64,000 nt of DNA from Toxonevra muliebris (taxonomy: Eukaryota > Arthropoda > Insecta > Diptera > Pallopteridae). The stretch lies in contig OY829326.1 of the NCBI GenBank assembly GCA_963691655.1, positions 114,177,388 through 114,241,387 of the forward strand, written 5' to 3'. Positions within the stretch are counted from its first letter, which is position 1. Every line of letters begins with the position of its first letter. The notes under the pieces were generated by a model. It worked only from the letters and a program-made list of their open reading frames with translations. It searched no databases and was not told where the DNA came from. Positions 36,101 through 49,014 of this stretch are shown piece by piece. A program made the position numbers and the translations under genes.

Positions 36101-36717
36101 CAGGGCCGTAGCCAGAAATTTTTTTCGGGGGGGTTTTTCATTCGATGTATTCATAAATAATTTTTATCAAACTAATTTTTAAATACAATAAATTAAATCG
36201 ATGATACATTTGATGGACCCTATCAGACTAAGGACAAAAGTAGATAAATGTCTTAAAACTTTAGGAAAAATTTTCCGATTTTTTTTTGAATCTTAACCTT
36301 AAAAATATAGCCAAAAGCGACAAAAACTTCACTGAATAATCAAATTAAATTTTTTAATTTTTTAATGCATTTTTTTTATCGCGACGGACATAATTTCGTT
36401 AACTCATTGAATTCCCACTACTGATGATGTACCCAACCTCAAAAAAATTACCAAAAATAGTAGAGGCTCATTTTTTTCAAATTATCATTATTGGGAATTT
36501 GGACCATTATCAATAATAAGGAACCCGGATGAGGTTGGATTATATTCCCTAAATTCGTGAAGTCACAGCATTGAAAGAGATCTTTCTAGTCGTGGTGCTC
36601 TGAGCAATAATGGGTTAAAACATTAATTATATTTTAAGATTGCCTCCTAAAAATGCATGGGTTTTGCTAATAATATGGAGTGGAACCCCCAAAACCTCCT
36701 TCCTAAATACGGCCTTA
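36101..36717 (+). mobile_element. hAT element B, same family as element A
   Basis: It starts CAGGGCCGTAGCCAG and ends CTAAATACGGCCTTA. The flanking octamers GAAGGAGA (36093-36100) and GAAGAAGA (36718-36725) differ at one base, so they are a diverged 8-bp target duplication. Interior sequence matches hAT element A in reverse orientation, including CGGATGAGGTTGGATTATAT and CAGCATTGAAAGAGATC. At 617 bases it is a deletion derivative. The chance frame at its right end is not a gene. Confidence 0.8.
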
Positions 36718-36725
36718 GAAGAAGA

Positions 36726-39435
36726 GATATGAGTAAACATCGAGAAATGTACGGTTATATCCCAAACCGGCAGAAAACGCACCAAAAACCAACCATCATC
36801 AACGAACGCTCAAACAAGACTTTTGGCAAAATCCTATAAAGTGTTTCAATTGTTAGGTCAAGTACTTTTTAGCTATTATAGTTGTTACGCGGGATCCGAA
36901 CATGACTCCTTATATTGTTAAATTTAACAAAGAGTAATTTCTTCAAGCTGATATTGGTTTTTTATTTTTTATTTTTCAAAGAATAAAAATTATGATTTTT
37001 GTTTCTATTATTCAATGTTATAAATTAAAACTGATTTTTATTTTAATTTCTCATATATAATTGCACTGTAATTGAAATTGGAATTCAAAAATAAAGAAAA
37101 ACGGGGCACCTAAGAAGTAACTTTCGTATGGGTATACTAAGTTCAGATCCATCGGCTCTTTGGCTGGATTGGTTCTAGTTTAGGAGAAAACCGTCTTTGA
37201 ATTTTGCTGATTTTAGTCGGGTTCGTAGCTAAAGAGCTCAGATATTTACCCTTCCGAATATCGCTTTACTATCTAGAATATCACTTTACTGCCTTCGGCA
37301 AAGTTGTAGCTATTATTATGGCAAATAAATTTGCTAAACACAATAATACAAAAAACATACATTCAAATTGTGTTTTCAACTAAAATGTCGAGAAAACTCC
37401 AATTTTTCGTCGATTTTTTTAAATAAACAAAAAAACTTTTTTCTCACAATTCAATAAAAAACTAAACGTACAAACTTAAATTTTGTTTGAAATTCAAAAA
37501 ACTTTGGTGATTAGAATTAAGGGCTCAAAACAAATTTATAAGAAAGTTTGAGATATAAATTGAATATTTTTTAACTTTGTATTCATTTAAATCACCAAAA
37601 TTCATCGAAAGATCGAAATGTTAAGAGGCTATTGCAATGAAGGAGTTCTGAAGCTAGGCTTTGGTATCAGAGGATTTAATTTGGATCGGAATTAAAGACA
37701 ATCAAGACAATCTAAAATTCAAAGTCCAAAATATGATTAAGTATAAGCAAAGTATTGAAAAATTTTAAACCAACTTTTAACAATCAATTAAATATCATTT
37801 ATAATAATATCAAAAATCACAATCATTTCGATTAATATTCTGGAAAAAAGTACAATTACAACAAAGATTACTACAAAATATTCTAGTATATAACTCTGGC
37901 CTCTTCCTTCCCAACAATTACCTCTGCCATTATAATCGTTGAAAAGACTCTTCAAATCTTCCCTTCCACCACCTCTGGATAGATCTGAAGTCTCCCATAT
38001 ATAAGTCGAATCCCCCCCTTTTTATTGTATACTTACTTACATATATTTTTTGCCTTAAACATATTCAAATTAAATATTTTAAGTACACGTATCTTTCTAT
38101 ATAAACTTGGGAAGAAGCACACCTGTTAACAACGGCAGCGCTGCCAACTTGGAACTGTTTCATAAGAACAAAAAGATCTCATTATTAACATTATACAATT
38201 GCACTTTAAATATTGAATTATATGTACGAATGTGTGTAAATGCATTCATGTAGCATCTGATCCCCCCAATACACTAAAGCCAGGAGAAGAAAACAGAATG
38301 CAACAAATGGCATCTGCTTAATAAGTGACATTATTATAAGTTGCTCTTTAAGTGGGAAGCACATGCAGCATCTTGCGGTGTGTGTGTGTGTGTGAGTGTG
38401 TGTGCAAAATCTTGTTACCTTTACTAATAATGCAACATGAAAGCCAGAAAAATATCATTTGTGGTAGGATTTTTTAAGAAAGATTAAAATTAAGAAGCTG
38501 AGAAAAAAAATGTGATTTGCATATGAATTTTTTTTCAATTGCGGTTTTGAGTTCATTAGCTTAAAAGGAGGGGGGCAAAAATCGTATAAACACATCGTTT
38601 TACTTTTTTTTTTGTTTTTTTTGTAATTCAGATGCAACATGTGTTGGGAATAAACAGCAGCAACAGAAAGAAGAACAACAACATTAACAACAGCAGCTGA
38701 TTAATGTGACAAATTGCGTGGAATAACCAAGCAACAGACTGACAGATCGGACAGATGAACGAGCATAGTTTGTTCAGTATATATGCGCAGAAATATGCAG
38801 CATTTATGACATTGTGGTTAAGTTTTAACCAATAATTTGCATTACATTTATTGAAGATACTTAATGGGCAAATAAATTACAAGCTTTTGAGGTTTATCAA
38901 TAAAAACAAAAAAACTATTTACTAAAAAAAAAAAAAAAAACTAAAATAAACAAACAAATCATTGTAAAGTTTTCTCGTGAAAATCGTGCTTTGCATTTTA
39001 AAACTGTTATTATTAATTTGTTTATGTTGTCGTTTTGTTTTCATTTTTATATTTACTGTTGTTGTTGTTGATGTTGCTGCTGTTTTTATTGTAATTTATT
39101 TTGTTGGCATCATTTCATCAAACACATGGCCAAAACCAAAATCACACTTGTGTTCAACATTTTATGGAGAAGATTTGTCAATAATTCGTATGGCGAATTT
39201 TAAAAATATATTTCGATTTTTTTCTATATATTATTTTTTTCAAAAATTTTATCGCTCAACTCAGCATTATTCACATTAAATTCAGCACGACGATTCATTG
39301 AAACTCATGAAATTCAAGGAAACTTGAAACCTTTTTTCAAATTTGGAACTTCCATATCAAAACAAAAAAAAAAAAAGACAATACCTATGTATAACAAAAC
39401 TAAAAGTAAAACGAGAAAAAAACTAAAGAACATAA
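36726..39435. other. Noncoding interval
   Basis: No gene is recognised in 2.7 kb. A TG microsatellite lies at 38378-38404 and A-runs near 38925. The stretch 37080-37260 is less AT-rich and may be part of an unidentified repeat. Confidence 0.4.
38378..38404. repeat. TG dinucleotide microsatellite
   Basis: GGTGTGTGTGTGTGTGTGAG is followed by TGTGTGTG. Confidence 0.75.
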
Positions 39436-39439
39436 ATAT

Positions 39440-39960
39440 GTATAATTAAAATAATTACGAGCCGGTCAATGTTATTTTATATGTGCCCTACCGCCCATTG
39501 CTATTTTATATGTGCGGGATCTAAGACTGAAATTCGAACGACTTCCCCTAATATTTTACTTTAATAAGATAATAAGTTTTGTTAGTGAAGGAACAGGAAA
39601 ACACCAAACGGATCGCCTTAGACTGCAGTAGACGGTATAAAGCTCAGGTTGAAAAATGGAGTATGCCAGCTTATCTGAATTGAGTCCCGGTTTATTGCCT
39701 CAAGAGGAAATCGAACACAACCGAGTAAACTTTCCACTATGGCAGCAAGCACGTTTGATTTGGAAATGCAATGCTGTTTAGCTCTTTTATACCCGATGTT
39801 GCGTTTATTCAACATTCTCTTTTATGTGGTATAAAGAAGGTGCTTAATGAATTTTTCTATTAACGCTATATGTATTCGGTTCTGTTAGATATTCTTCACG
39901 TTTGCTGATTGCCGAACATTTGAAATTTCTTGCATAAGTCATTTTTTGATGTGAGGGCTG
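39440..39960 (-). repeat. Dispersed LTR-like repeat, copy 2
   Basis: On the reverse strand it opens TGTTCGGCAATCAGCAAACG near 39925. It continues with the same words as copy 1 at 19729-19875, and then has GGGTATAAAAGAGCTAAACA, a good TATA-box context, near 39790. CAATAAACC near 39695 could be a polyadenylation signal. The order (start TG, TATA box, AATAAA) fits an LTR, but the end, primer-binding site and any retroviral-type coding sequence are not visible. The frame overlapping it has no recognisable domain. Confidence 0.4.
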
Positions 39961-40119
39961 AGGGAAAATGAGTGGAGTGAATTGATGGAAATTAAAATCA
40001 AATGTCACGTCGGTGTCGTGTGAGGTATCATAGCATGTGTGATTTTTATTACATATTTTACTTTAACCCTAAAAGTATGCAACATATAATTTCTATATGA
40101 AAAACGGTTGTGGAATATA
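39961..40119. other. Spacer before mariner element
   Basis: No feature is recognised. Confidence 0.3.
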
Positions 40120-41398
40120 CAGGGTGACAATCGTAAAGTGACGCACACATTTCAGCGGTTTTTTTTTTCAAAAGGACTTACTTCCATTAAGTACAATTAA
40201 GTGCTAACATTGCTGAATATATAAGCATTCATTTGAACCCCACCTCATTCAATATAACCTCCTTTAGCCTGCACACATGCCTTCAATCGATCCGGAAATC
40301 GTAGGACTGTTCGCCGCAGGACTTCCTGATCAATTTCAGTCCAGGCTTTCTCTAATGAATTTGTCAGCGACTCCAGACTGTGGTGTTGAGATGCTCAAGC
40401 CTTACTCTCTAAAATACTCCAAATACAGTAGTCCATTGGATTCAAGTCTGGGGAGTATGGTGGCCATTCTTGAGATGTTATGAATCCAGAAATGCATGTT
40501 TGCGTTAATTTTGCCATGTGGAAAGGTGCAGAATCTTTCTGGAAAGTCCAGTTTTCATTTCCAAATGTATCTTGGGCCCAGGGAAGAACATGTTCATTTA
40601 AAATGCTCCGATAAACAACCTGGTCAATTTTAACACCCTCTTCAGCGAATATTAGAGGGGTTCTGACATTAGCGGAAACTCTAGCCCATACCATAACGGA
40701 AGCTGGCTTTTGAACTCGGCCAACAGTCCTATTTTGTTGCGATGATGATGTTAGCCACATTCGGTCATTTTGCGCATTGAAATGTTGTTCAACCGTGAAA
40801 ATTTTTTCATCTGTAAACAAGATATTTTCAACATTTTTTAACACGGAGGAGCGTAGCAACGCCTTGCATCTTTGCAGTCGCAAATCTTTCTTTTTTTGTG
40901 TCAGATCTTGAGCTTTTCGGAACTTGTACGGCTTAAGATTAAGCTTTGACTTTGCAATGATTCGCACTGTTTCACGGTTTACTCCCACTTCCTTAGCGAT
41001 TTTCCTCATTGAGCGCCTTGGATTTCGCTTGATTCGTTTACGAATTTTTTCTGTTAAACCAGTAGTGGCAACTGTTGAAAATTTTCCCCGGTCTCTATCT
41101 CCAAAACCCCCAGTTTCATTATATCGAATAATAGCTCGGTCTACCGTACGACTTGACAAATTTAAAGCCTTTGCAATTTGACGGCTACTATAATTTGCCA
41201 AATGAAATTTCATAATTTCACGACGAATATTTTCCTTGTCCATTTTTATGGAAATTTCAAAATGTAATAACAAAAATTCAAATGAAATTAAAAGCAAAGC
41301 CAATGATGAATGAATTTGCTTTTTAAATTAAAGTAACGGTAAATGGCAAAGGTTGCTGCAGAGTATTAAACTTGCGTCACTTTACAATTGTCACCCTG
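40120..41398 (-). mobile_element. Nearly intact Tc1/mariner element
   Basis: It is bounded by 26-bp inverted repeats beginning CAGGGTGACAAT and continuing GTAAAGTGACGCA, with one mismatch. TA lies on both sides (40118-40119, 41399-41400). At 1279 bp it is full length for the superfamily. The transposase runs on the reverse strand and fills most of the interior. Both terminal repeats look mobilisable; only the coding region is broken. Confidence 0.92.
40245..41243 (-). pseudogene. Tc1/mariner transposase with one in-frame stop
   Basis: I take the ATG at 41243 (MDKENIRREIMKFH) as the start. An open frame continues upstream of it but has no ATG. Two helix-turn-helix segments come first (NYSSRQIAKALNLSSRTVDR near residues 15-35, then SMRKIAKEVGVNRETVRII near 80-98). 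The catalytic triad follows: ILFTDEKIF, then TFQKDSAPFHMA, then YSPDLNPMDYCIW, so the third residue is Asp, and 33 residues separate the second and third Asp. Family members of this type usually have 37, so four residues may have been lost. A TGA at 40395-40397, just after WSILESKA, truncates the protein. Downstream the frame stays open to a TAA/TGA at 40245-40247 (ending KGGYIE), giving about 332 residues if read through. One nonsense change is thus the only clear lesion. Confidence 0.88.
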
Positions 41399-41400
41399 TA

Positions 41401-42825
41401 CTTACATATTAATGGAATAGTGGAAGATGTTAAAGATTGTTTTTATTTATTATATTGTTTTATTGCATAGTTTATTTTATTTTATAGTTTAAATTCTTCC
41501 CTAATTGAAATTGTAAAATTATATCAACGATGCAAACGTGCAAAAACCGAATAAACTGCATAGAAAATTGAAAATCAAAAATTTTAAAAATCCATAGTTG
41601 CCCTTTTTGGAACATAACGAAAACTTTTATAATGAAGTAAACAACAATGCGTAAAGTATGTTATCACATTATGTGACGAGTGCAGAAGAGACAAATTTAA
41701 TTTTTTTAGTTTTTGTCTTGTCCAGCCAAAAACCTAAATGCAAGAATTTTTAGTAAAATCTTTTGTACAATTTTTTTTTTTTTAAAGAAAAGGGGATAAA
41801 TTATGAAAATCAAAAAATTGGTGGAAGCGGACTATCCTATAGTTGTCTACAACTCCATAGCTATGTTTTTGAACCCTTAAAAAAGAACAAACAAATCAAT
41901 ACAGAAGCATGGAATTTGGTATAATGATTGTGGAAGTCTTAAGCAACCATCATTTCAGTATAAAAGGTTTTTATGAAGACTAATTAAAATTCGAAGGTTC
42001 AAAGGTTTAATGTCACACCCACTAGTGGATTCAAAGTGGTAGGGGAAATTCACTAGTGTCTGAACAAATTGAAATAATTTTTACGATGGCATTGAACCTG
42101 TTATTTTTTAAAGAACACGTACTTGATCTTCATATCAAGTTTCATTTCTTTGAAAGCACTGGTGTTTGGATGAAAGAACCCCGACTTCCTCGCCTCCTTT
42201 TGGATGCGTTGGAGATCACTGCTATGATTGAAATTGAATTAATTGAAACGTACTATATTATATTTGTAGTGTGCCATCTTCGAAAATAGGTCAACATTTT
42301 ATTCTATATAAAATTATATTTTAGGTTTGAAACTAAGCTCAATGGTAATCACGGCACAGTTCAAAGTCTAATGGATCTAAATCCCATTTTTTAAAGTACG
42401 ATTCAGCATTGAGGAAAATCAAAACGTTATTAGCCAAGACATTCCTAATATTCAAAAACATTTGATGGAAAAATCCATTCCAGATATTCATGAAAGGAAT
42501 ATTCACCCACTAACATTAGTAGATCTAAGGGGGTTGCGAGAATAAGCTCCTTAGGTTCATGAATATCCCGAGAAATATATATTTAAAACCCGTAAGTTTT
42601 TCTCCAAGACTTTGTAATGTAATGTTAAAAAGATTATCTTAATTTGTAAGCGACCGATTGTACGCTCCTTTTTTAAACTAATATTATGCCTAGAATTTTT
42701 CTGCAGTCCCATCTACCACTAGAAGTTAAGAATTACAAAAAAGAATGCTATCTGCATGGTATTCTCTAATTTTCTCGAGCTGGATCTTTCACATTCTTCA
42801 TACAGTAAACAGTTAAAGGTGAAAC
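41401..42825. other. Noncoding interval
   Basis: The open frame near 42056-42289 has no recognisable family. ACTAGTGGATTC and GAATTC-like CACTAGT words near 42020-42060 form a small inverted pair. Confidence 0.35.
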
Positions 42826-42829
42826 TAAT

Positions 42830-43700
42830 TTAAGTGTCCTTAGAATGCCTAATGTAAACCTTCTAAAAAGTGGTTATCTTACAAGACACCTATCAGTGTT
42901 AAGCATATTTCACGATAGTCTTTTCCTGAAATTCACTGACTCTATGAGTAAAATACATGCATATGTAAAATTTGAAGCGGTTACTAGTGACTGTCAGATA
43001 TGGAAAAACAAAATTCGCAATTAGACCCGGCGCATAAATTTGGTATACTGGGCGGTCAAAAATTGAAAATAGCATTACTGGAATCTATGGACCAAGATTT
43101 CAGATAGCTTTACGATGGGAAAAATTCCTTCCAAACTTAATGCAGAGGTTCAGGTAATTTAGATCTACGTCCCAGTATGGCATTCGTAGGCAAATAACGA
43201 AACCCACATTTACAATCTCTCGGACAGTCAAGCAGCTCTAAAAACTCTATTCTCATAAACAATAAAATCTTCCTTTCAACCCTATCAAACAGGAATAAAC
43301 AAACTGAAGAGGCGGATAGCCCAGCGAAAAAGAGGTCCTTCATAGTTCTCGAACCGTTTCTTGATGTGTCATCAAACCACACCCAAAAAATAATGAGGGA
43401 TTGAAAAACAAAAGCTCTCAAAGACTATTGAACTAGACTTAAAGGTCTACGACAGGCTAAAAAAACTTGTTAATCCAATTGAACAGAATAAAAATTCGCA
43501 CCCTTACAGGATACTGTTTTTTTAAGTATCACTTTAAGCGTATATCGTAATGCGATTCATATCGACTATGCAATAAAGACATGGAAAGAGCTGAACACGT
43601 CATATGCTAATGCCCAGCTGCCACTCCTAGGACTTTCGGAGATATGTGGCATTAAATCAAACTTAATTCGTAGATTCATGAGTTGTCTTAATTTATTAAA
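42830..43700 (+). pseudogene. R1/LOA-like LINE fragment (RNase H and zinc knuckle)
   Basis: WYTGRSK near 43050 is the place of the RNase H WYTDGSK motif, with the Asp-Gly altered. TGIYGPRF near 43080 and LNAEVQ near 43140 supply the strand with the catalytic Glu. HIYNLSDSQAALKTL at about 43205-43250 carries the next Asp. The WxPGH and GNExAD motifs are lost. The tail at 43480-43650 reads RTLTGYCFFKYHFKR, then YRLCNKDMERAEHVIC and CPAATPRTFG, the typical zinc knuckle. Frameshifts and stops occur throughout. Upstream sequence near 42850-43010 may be the linker between RT and RNase H. Confidence 0.7.
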
Positions 43701-43965
43701 AACAGGGGCTGCACAAAAGATCAACTCTGGTCGCAGTGCATTATGGCCTGTCTAATAATACTAAATAATATTCTTCAACCAATTTATTACCTCCAAATCA
43801 GTAATCTTCATCCAATAGAAGGTAAACTTATTGCTAAAAGCAAAAATATTGAATAATATCAAAAAGCGTCTGAAGTTCAACAAACTTTGATTTAATGCTA
43901 GATACCTTCACTCTCCAAAAAGTTGACGAAATCCTGAACTTTTTAATTTCTTATTGAAATTGGCA
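43701..43965. other. Spacer
   Basis: No feature is recognised. Confidence 0.3.
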
Positions 43966-45190
43966 TTGGGAGTATGAATGTATAAACTCGTAATTGTGAC
44001 TAACTTCATATCTATCATACGCGCCATTTTTTTAACATTGACAGCTATTCTATCTCGAAGAGCGCCAAAAATACTATAAGAATTGATTTGTCAAATAATT
44101 TTCATAATTTTACAAAAGTGTTTTACTATAGCTGAAAATGTCGAATTTCGTGCCAACAAAACAACATTTGCGGGAAGTTTTAATTTGCTTCTTCCATTTA
44201 AAGAAAAACGCAACTGAAGCACATCGTTTACTCACTGAAGCTTATCCTGACTGTGCTATAGACGTTAGAATGTGTCAGGTGTGGTATGCCCGTTTCAAAA
44301 GTGTTGATTTTGATGTTGAAGACACAGGGAACGTTCAGGGGGCCCGAAAAAGTTCGAAGATGGAGAATTGAAGGCATTACTCGAACAAGATTCATGTCAA
44401 ACGCAACAAGAACTTGCAGAATCTTTAGGAGTTGATCAATCAACCATTTCTAAACGATTAAAAGCATTGGGAATGAATCAAAAGCAAGGAAATTGGGTGC
44501 CTTACGAATTGAAGCCGAGAAACGTCGAACGACGATTTTTCACATGTGAACTGCTGATTGAACGACAGAAAAGAAAGGGTTTTCTGCATCAACCCAAAGC
44601 GTAAAAAATCATGGGAACTGCCCGGACATGCATCAACATCAACGGCAAAGCCGAACATCCATGGATCCAAGCACATGCTGTGTATTTGGTGGGATATGAA
44701 AGGTGTCGTGTATTATGAGCTGTTGAAACCGAATGAAACGATCACTGGCGACCGCTACCGACTACAATTGATGCGTTTGAGCCGAGCATTAAAGGATAAG
44801 AGGCCAGAATATGAGAATAGACACGACGAAGTTATTCTTCAGCCTTGCAAGTAAAAACATACTTGGAACGCTGAAATGGGAAGTGCTACCCCACCCGCCG
44901 TATTCTCCAGACATTGCTCCTTCTGATTACCACTTGTTCTGATCGATGACACATGGCCTGGCTGAACAGCACTTCCGTTCTTTCGAAGAACTCAAAAAAT
45001 GGGTCGATTCGTGGATAGCCTTAAAAGATGTGGATTTCTTTCGACACAGAATCCGTATGCTAACAGAAAGATGGGAAAAGGTAATGGCTAACGATGGACA
45101 ATACTTTAAAGAATAAATTTATAATCACTTTTTCACAATAAATGTCCAAATTACGAAAAAAAATACGAGTTTATACATTCATACTCCCAA
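43966..45190 (+). mobile_element. Mariner element, decayed
   Basis: It has perfect 27-bp inverted repeats that begin TTGGGAGTATGAATGTATAA. The right flank is TA (45191-45192). The left flank is CA (43964-43965), one substitution from TA. The total is 1225 bp, slightly short for mariner because of internal deletions. The transposase is on the forward strand. Confidence 0.9.
44138..45116 (+). pseudogene. Mariner transposase lacking two catalytic Asp
   Basis: It begins MSNFVPTKQHLREVLI. The N-terminal helix-turn-helix region (AEAHRLLTEAYPD) is followed by a frameshift near 44335, and then by QTQQELAESLGVDQSTISKR. At about 44590 the frame jumps from KGFLH straight to PKRKKSW, so the segment that holds the first catalytic Asp (GDEKW in relatives) is deleted. 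At about 44840 the segment with the second Asp (a DNARPH-type motif) is also missing. The last part is intact apart from one TGA after DYHLF: PHPPYSPDIAPSDYHLF holds the third Asp of the DD34D type, and the frame ends DGQYFKE at 45116. The deletions themselves are seen; the missing motifs are named from family knowledge. Confidence 0.88.
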
Positions 45191-45192
45191 TA

Positions 45193-48100
45193 GTAAATCT
45201 TCAATTGATTATTTTAATCTACCAAAAAAAAAACATTGTGCCTACGTAAAACGAATATAGCTTAATGTCTTTGGTGCAGGGTATAACAAAGAACAAAACA
45301 TAATTCAGGCCAAACTGCTAATGATAATAACTGAATTTATTATATATTGTATGTATGTGCAAGTATTTTTTTTTTTTTTTTTTTGGCAGTCTGTACTTAT
45401 TCACTCTCATGCACATAAATATTCATTTGAAATCAAGCGCAAAATAATACATACATACATATAATAAATTATTATAAATAAATCATATTGCAACAAAATT
45501 TTTAATTTGATCATTTGATCGTCAGGTGACATCAACTTGACAAACAATACATGATCAATACATTTTACATACATAATCAAATAATGATCGTTAACCTGAT
45601 GACTGCATCATATCCTCTTGCATGATCATCATTTTATCGCATTTAGAGTGATTGCATTCTGCATGTGTTCTGAAATACCTGAGGTTATTGACATTTAAAT
45701 AAGCGAACGCAATACTGACCATTGTTTTTTTTATTTTTGCTCTACTTCTTTCATTCTCTCTCTGTCTCTGTAATTATGATCACTTGAGAAATACTTAATT
45801 ATCATTAGTCGATTTCTTGTGCTTCTTGTTATTGTTTTAATTTTTATTTATGTAGTACTTTTACTTTCATTATATGAGATTATTTTAGTTTATTCGCTGA
45901 TATTGTGATTTAAAAAATCAGCAATACAGCAACTTTTCATTGAGTTTTTCTCTGAGTGCATAAATATTTGTAGACTAATGGTTAACCAATGAATAAACAA
46001 GGAAATCGAGTTCTGGAAATATAATTTTCGTTTAAAATGTCAAAAATTTGTCATTATATCTGGCATCATTTTCGTCCAGTGATTCTGAAATCTATGGCCT
46101 CGCTTATTTCAGATCATGGTCTTGCTTAAAAAGTTAAGGAAAATCGAACGCTGTAAACTCATATTTGTTTTTTAGCGAAGTCGTTATAAATGAATGTTGC
46201 TGTATGCACAAAGTACTTGTCTACTATTAGAATTACATATTAATTTTTGTAAACACACGATTAATTTTACCTACTTCCTTCTGACCAGTTGCCTTGATCA
46301 ATTAGAAATTTCAAAGGGTCCAATACTAAAAAAGTTTTTTAATTTATAAACAAAATATTGTAATATTTTAAAGTATTATTCTATATCTTCAACAATCGCC
46401 TTTTCCCCATTATACATACATCCATAAGTATGTATGTATATATACATAAATTTGTATCATTGGTTCCTTTTTTTTGGTTCTTTTAGGTTAGACTTTTAAT
46501 TCTTCAAATGAATTACAGCATAAATTTGTACTTCATTTCCCGGTTTTTCACATTTTTTCCCTTCTAATTTTCATTAAAGAAATGATTTCGTTTTCCCTCA
46601 TTAATCTCGTGGTCGCATGCCATAAAAACAACAACAATAAAAATAATAACAACAATAACAAGCATTAAAAACGCTGCTCCTCACACGCTTACACACGCCC
46701 AGGTAAGTAAAGAAACACCTGCCTACAACTGCGTACGACGAGGGGAAGGGGAAAGAAATTCAATTGTATCTCTGTATGTATCTATCTATGTATGTATGTA
46801 ATTGTAACTGTAGTGAAGTGAAGGGTGCAGAGTAAAGAAAAATCTACAAATTAATAAAAAAGAATATATAAATTTTAATTTGATTTCAAAAATAATAAAT
46901 AAATTTGATTCAACTAAAAAACGAATGTAGAATTTGAGAATCTTTATTAAATCAATTTATTTATTTGTTGTTTTTCTCTATTGAAATTTTTGTAGCGCCT
47001 TGTCGACGCCGCAATTTTTATTCTCAGTAAAAAGAGAAGAAAGGCAACAATAACTAATAATAAAAAAAAAAAACTAAAAAGGCTCTTAAGTCTCACGCAA
47101 TGAATTCTCCGCGTTTGCTGAGTAAACATTTTGGAATGTACGACCGACCGTCTTTCTTCTTGACATATGTATGTATGTACGTATAAGCGGGCAAGTTTGT
47201 GTTCTCCGCCCAGCCTAACTACAATACCTACAGACTGTATTCTCATCATTGTACATATCTAGTGGTGTGTATGTATTTTACAGTGGGCATCAATTAAAAA
47301 AAAAAAGTGGTCAATGTTTTCATATTTCTATTGTTGACTGTTTTCGTCTTGATCAATACATTATGTGGACCTATTGTGGCCCAAGTTGATTCTAGCTGTT
47401 TATACAAATTTTTATTCGCAGATTTCCGTTTATATTCAATCATTTATTTAATGAATGTTTCTTCTTTTTAAATGAGGAGAATTTGCATTTTTTTTCAATC
47501 TCCAAACATGAAAATCTGTCAAATCATAAAATTTGAGAAACTCTAGTGAATGTTTTTTGAAGGAAAATGGGGTGAGGGAGGGGCGGGGGAGTTGGTTGGA
47601 ATTTTGAAGTAATCCAATTTGCTCTACGTTTCGAATATGGAGTGGAAAAAGAATTATAAACTTACTTTCTCCTTCATACGGAGGAACTAATAAAATTTCC
47701 CTAATTTGGTTTGAAAAGGTCAGAGAAAAATGTTATTTATAATTTTATATTTTCTCTACATGAATCCCATTAAATGCAATACATTTCTTAAGGCGGCACA
47801 TCCACCTTTCAAAACATGCTCAAATCGTCTTTCTCAACTTCGACCCCTCAAATTTCTAAATTTTTTTTAACAACCAGAAATTCCATGGCACTAGATCTGG
47901 AATGCTGAGCGAATTTTTTCTATACCGGAACGCAAAATTAAGTGGCTGATTTTTCCAGCTTGGTGAACTGTAAAAAATAGCGACGCAGCTCCGTTATTTC
48001 TTAATTTCAAAAAAAAATTTGAACTCTTATCTATTTTTCTGTTTTCCCCTATTTTCCAATTTTTGTCTCGGTGAAGTAAATCGGTATCATCTACACTTTT

Positions 48101-49010
48101 ATTAGCGTAACTACATTTTTATTCCAGAAGATCGAGAAGTGCTACTCTATCATATTATATATCAATTTAACGAGTAGGTTAGCCAAAAATTATCAGATTT
48201 AAAATCGGTTTTGAAATTCTTAAAAATTCACTAATTAAACAAAGCGTTGCATTCATCGTTGTAAAAATCATTGCTTAAGCGGAAGTAAATAGCAATTAGA
48301 GAGAGAAAGAAGACATGAGTAACAGCATTTCTCAGAATCTTCAGAATGGGAAGGGCCGTTTTGAGATAAACAACCCACTTACCTTTAAAAAGTTTATACA
48401 TTTTGATTATTGCTCATGGTCCTAAAGAAATTTTAAAGGGACGAACAAATTAAAGACCTCTCCCCCATTAGCAATCTCCGAATCCGTTAGTGTTCGTGAC
48501 ACAGCCATATCATTTCCTTCCCTCCTTTCATTTCCTGAGTCAATCATGGATCTGGCCCAATGCTTACTGTCATCAGAATAACATTTGTATACCGGTCGAA
48601 AATTTCGGGCGGCTTTCACAAGGGTTGTCCTCCTAAGAAAAATATCTGTTCTGGAATCTTTGAAATTTCTAAGAAATAGTAACAAGGGATGGCGCACTTA
48701 CTCCATATATATTTTGTCATTCCTAGAAAATTTAGACTAGCTTCAGTTGTTGTCTAAACCAATAGAGAATGGCAAACTGGCAAACCTGAAATCAGTTATT
48801 TTAGTTTTTCTTATCCCCATTCTTACCGATCTTGTTGAAATATTAAACGAAATATCATAATTATTTATATCTTTCTCGTAAGCAGCCTAGCCAGAAATAG
48901 GAGAATCTGGAATTAGAAATATTTTCCTTTCCCTGATTATTACGAATCGTCTATCATATTTGGACTTTTCAAAAACTAATAAAATGTAACCAAGTTAGCG
49001 ATCCTTTTGA
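45193..49010. other. Noncoding interval with GATC words
   Basis: No gene is recognised in 3.8 kb. TGATCATTTGATCG, CATGATCAATAC, AATGATCG and GCATGATCATC words cluster at 45510-45640. Poly-T lies near 45365 and CA/TATG runs near 46420-46450 and 46780-46800. A chance reverse frame near 48422-48697 has no recognisable domain. Confidence 0.4.
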
Positions 49011-49014
49011 CAAC

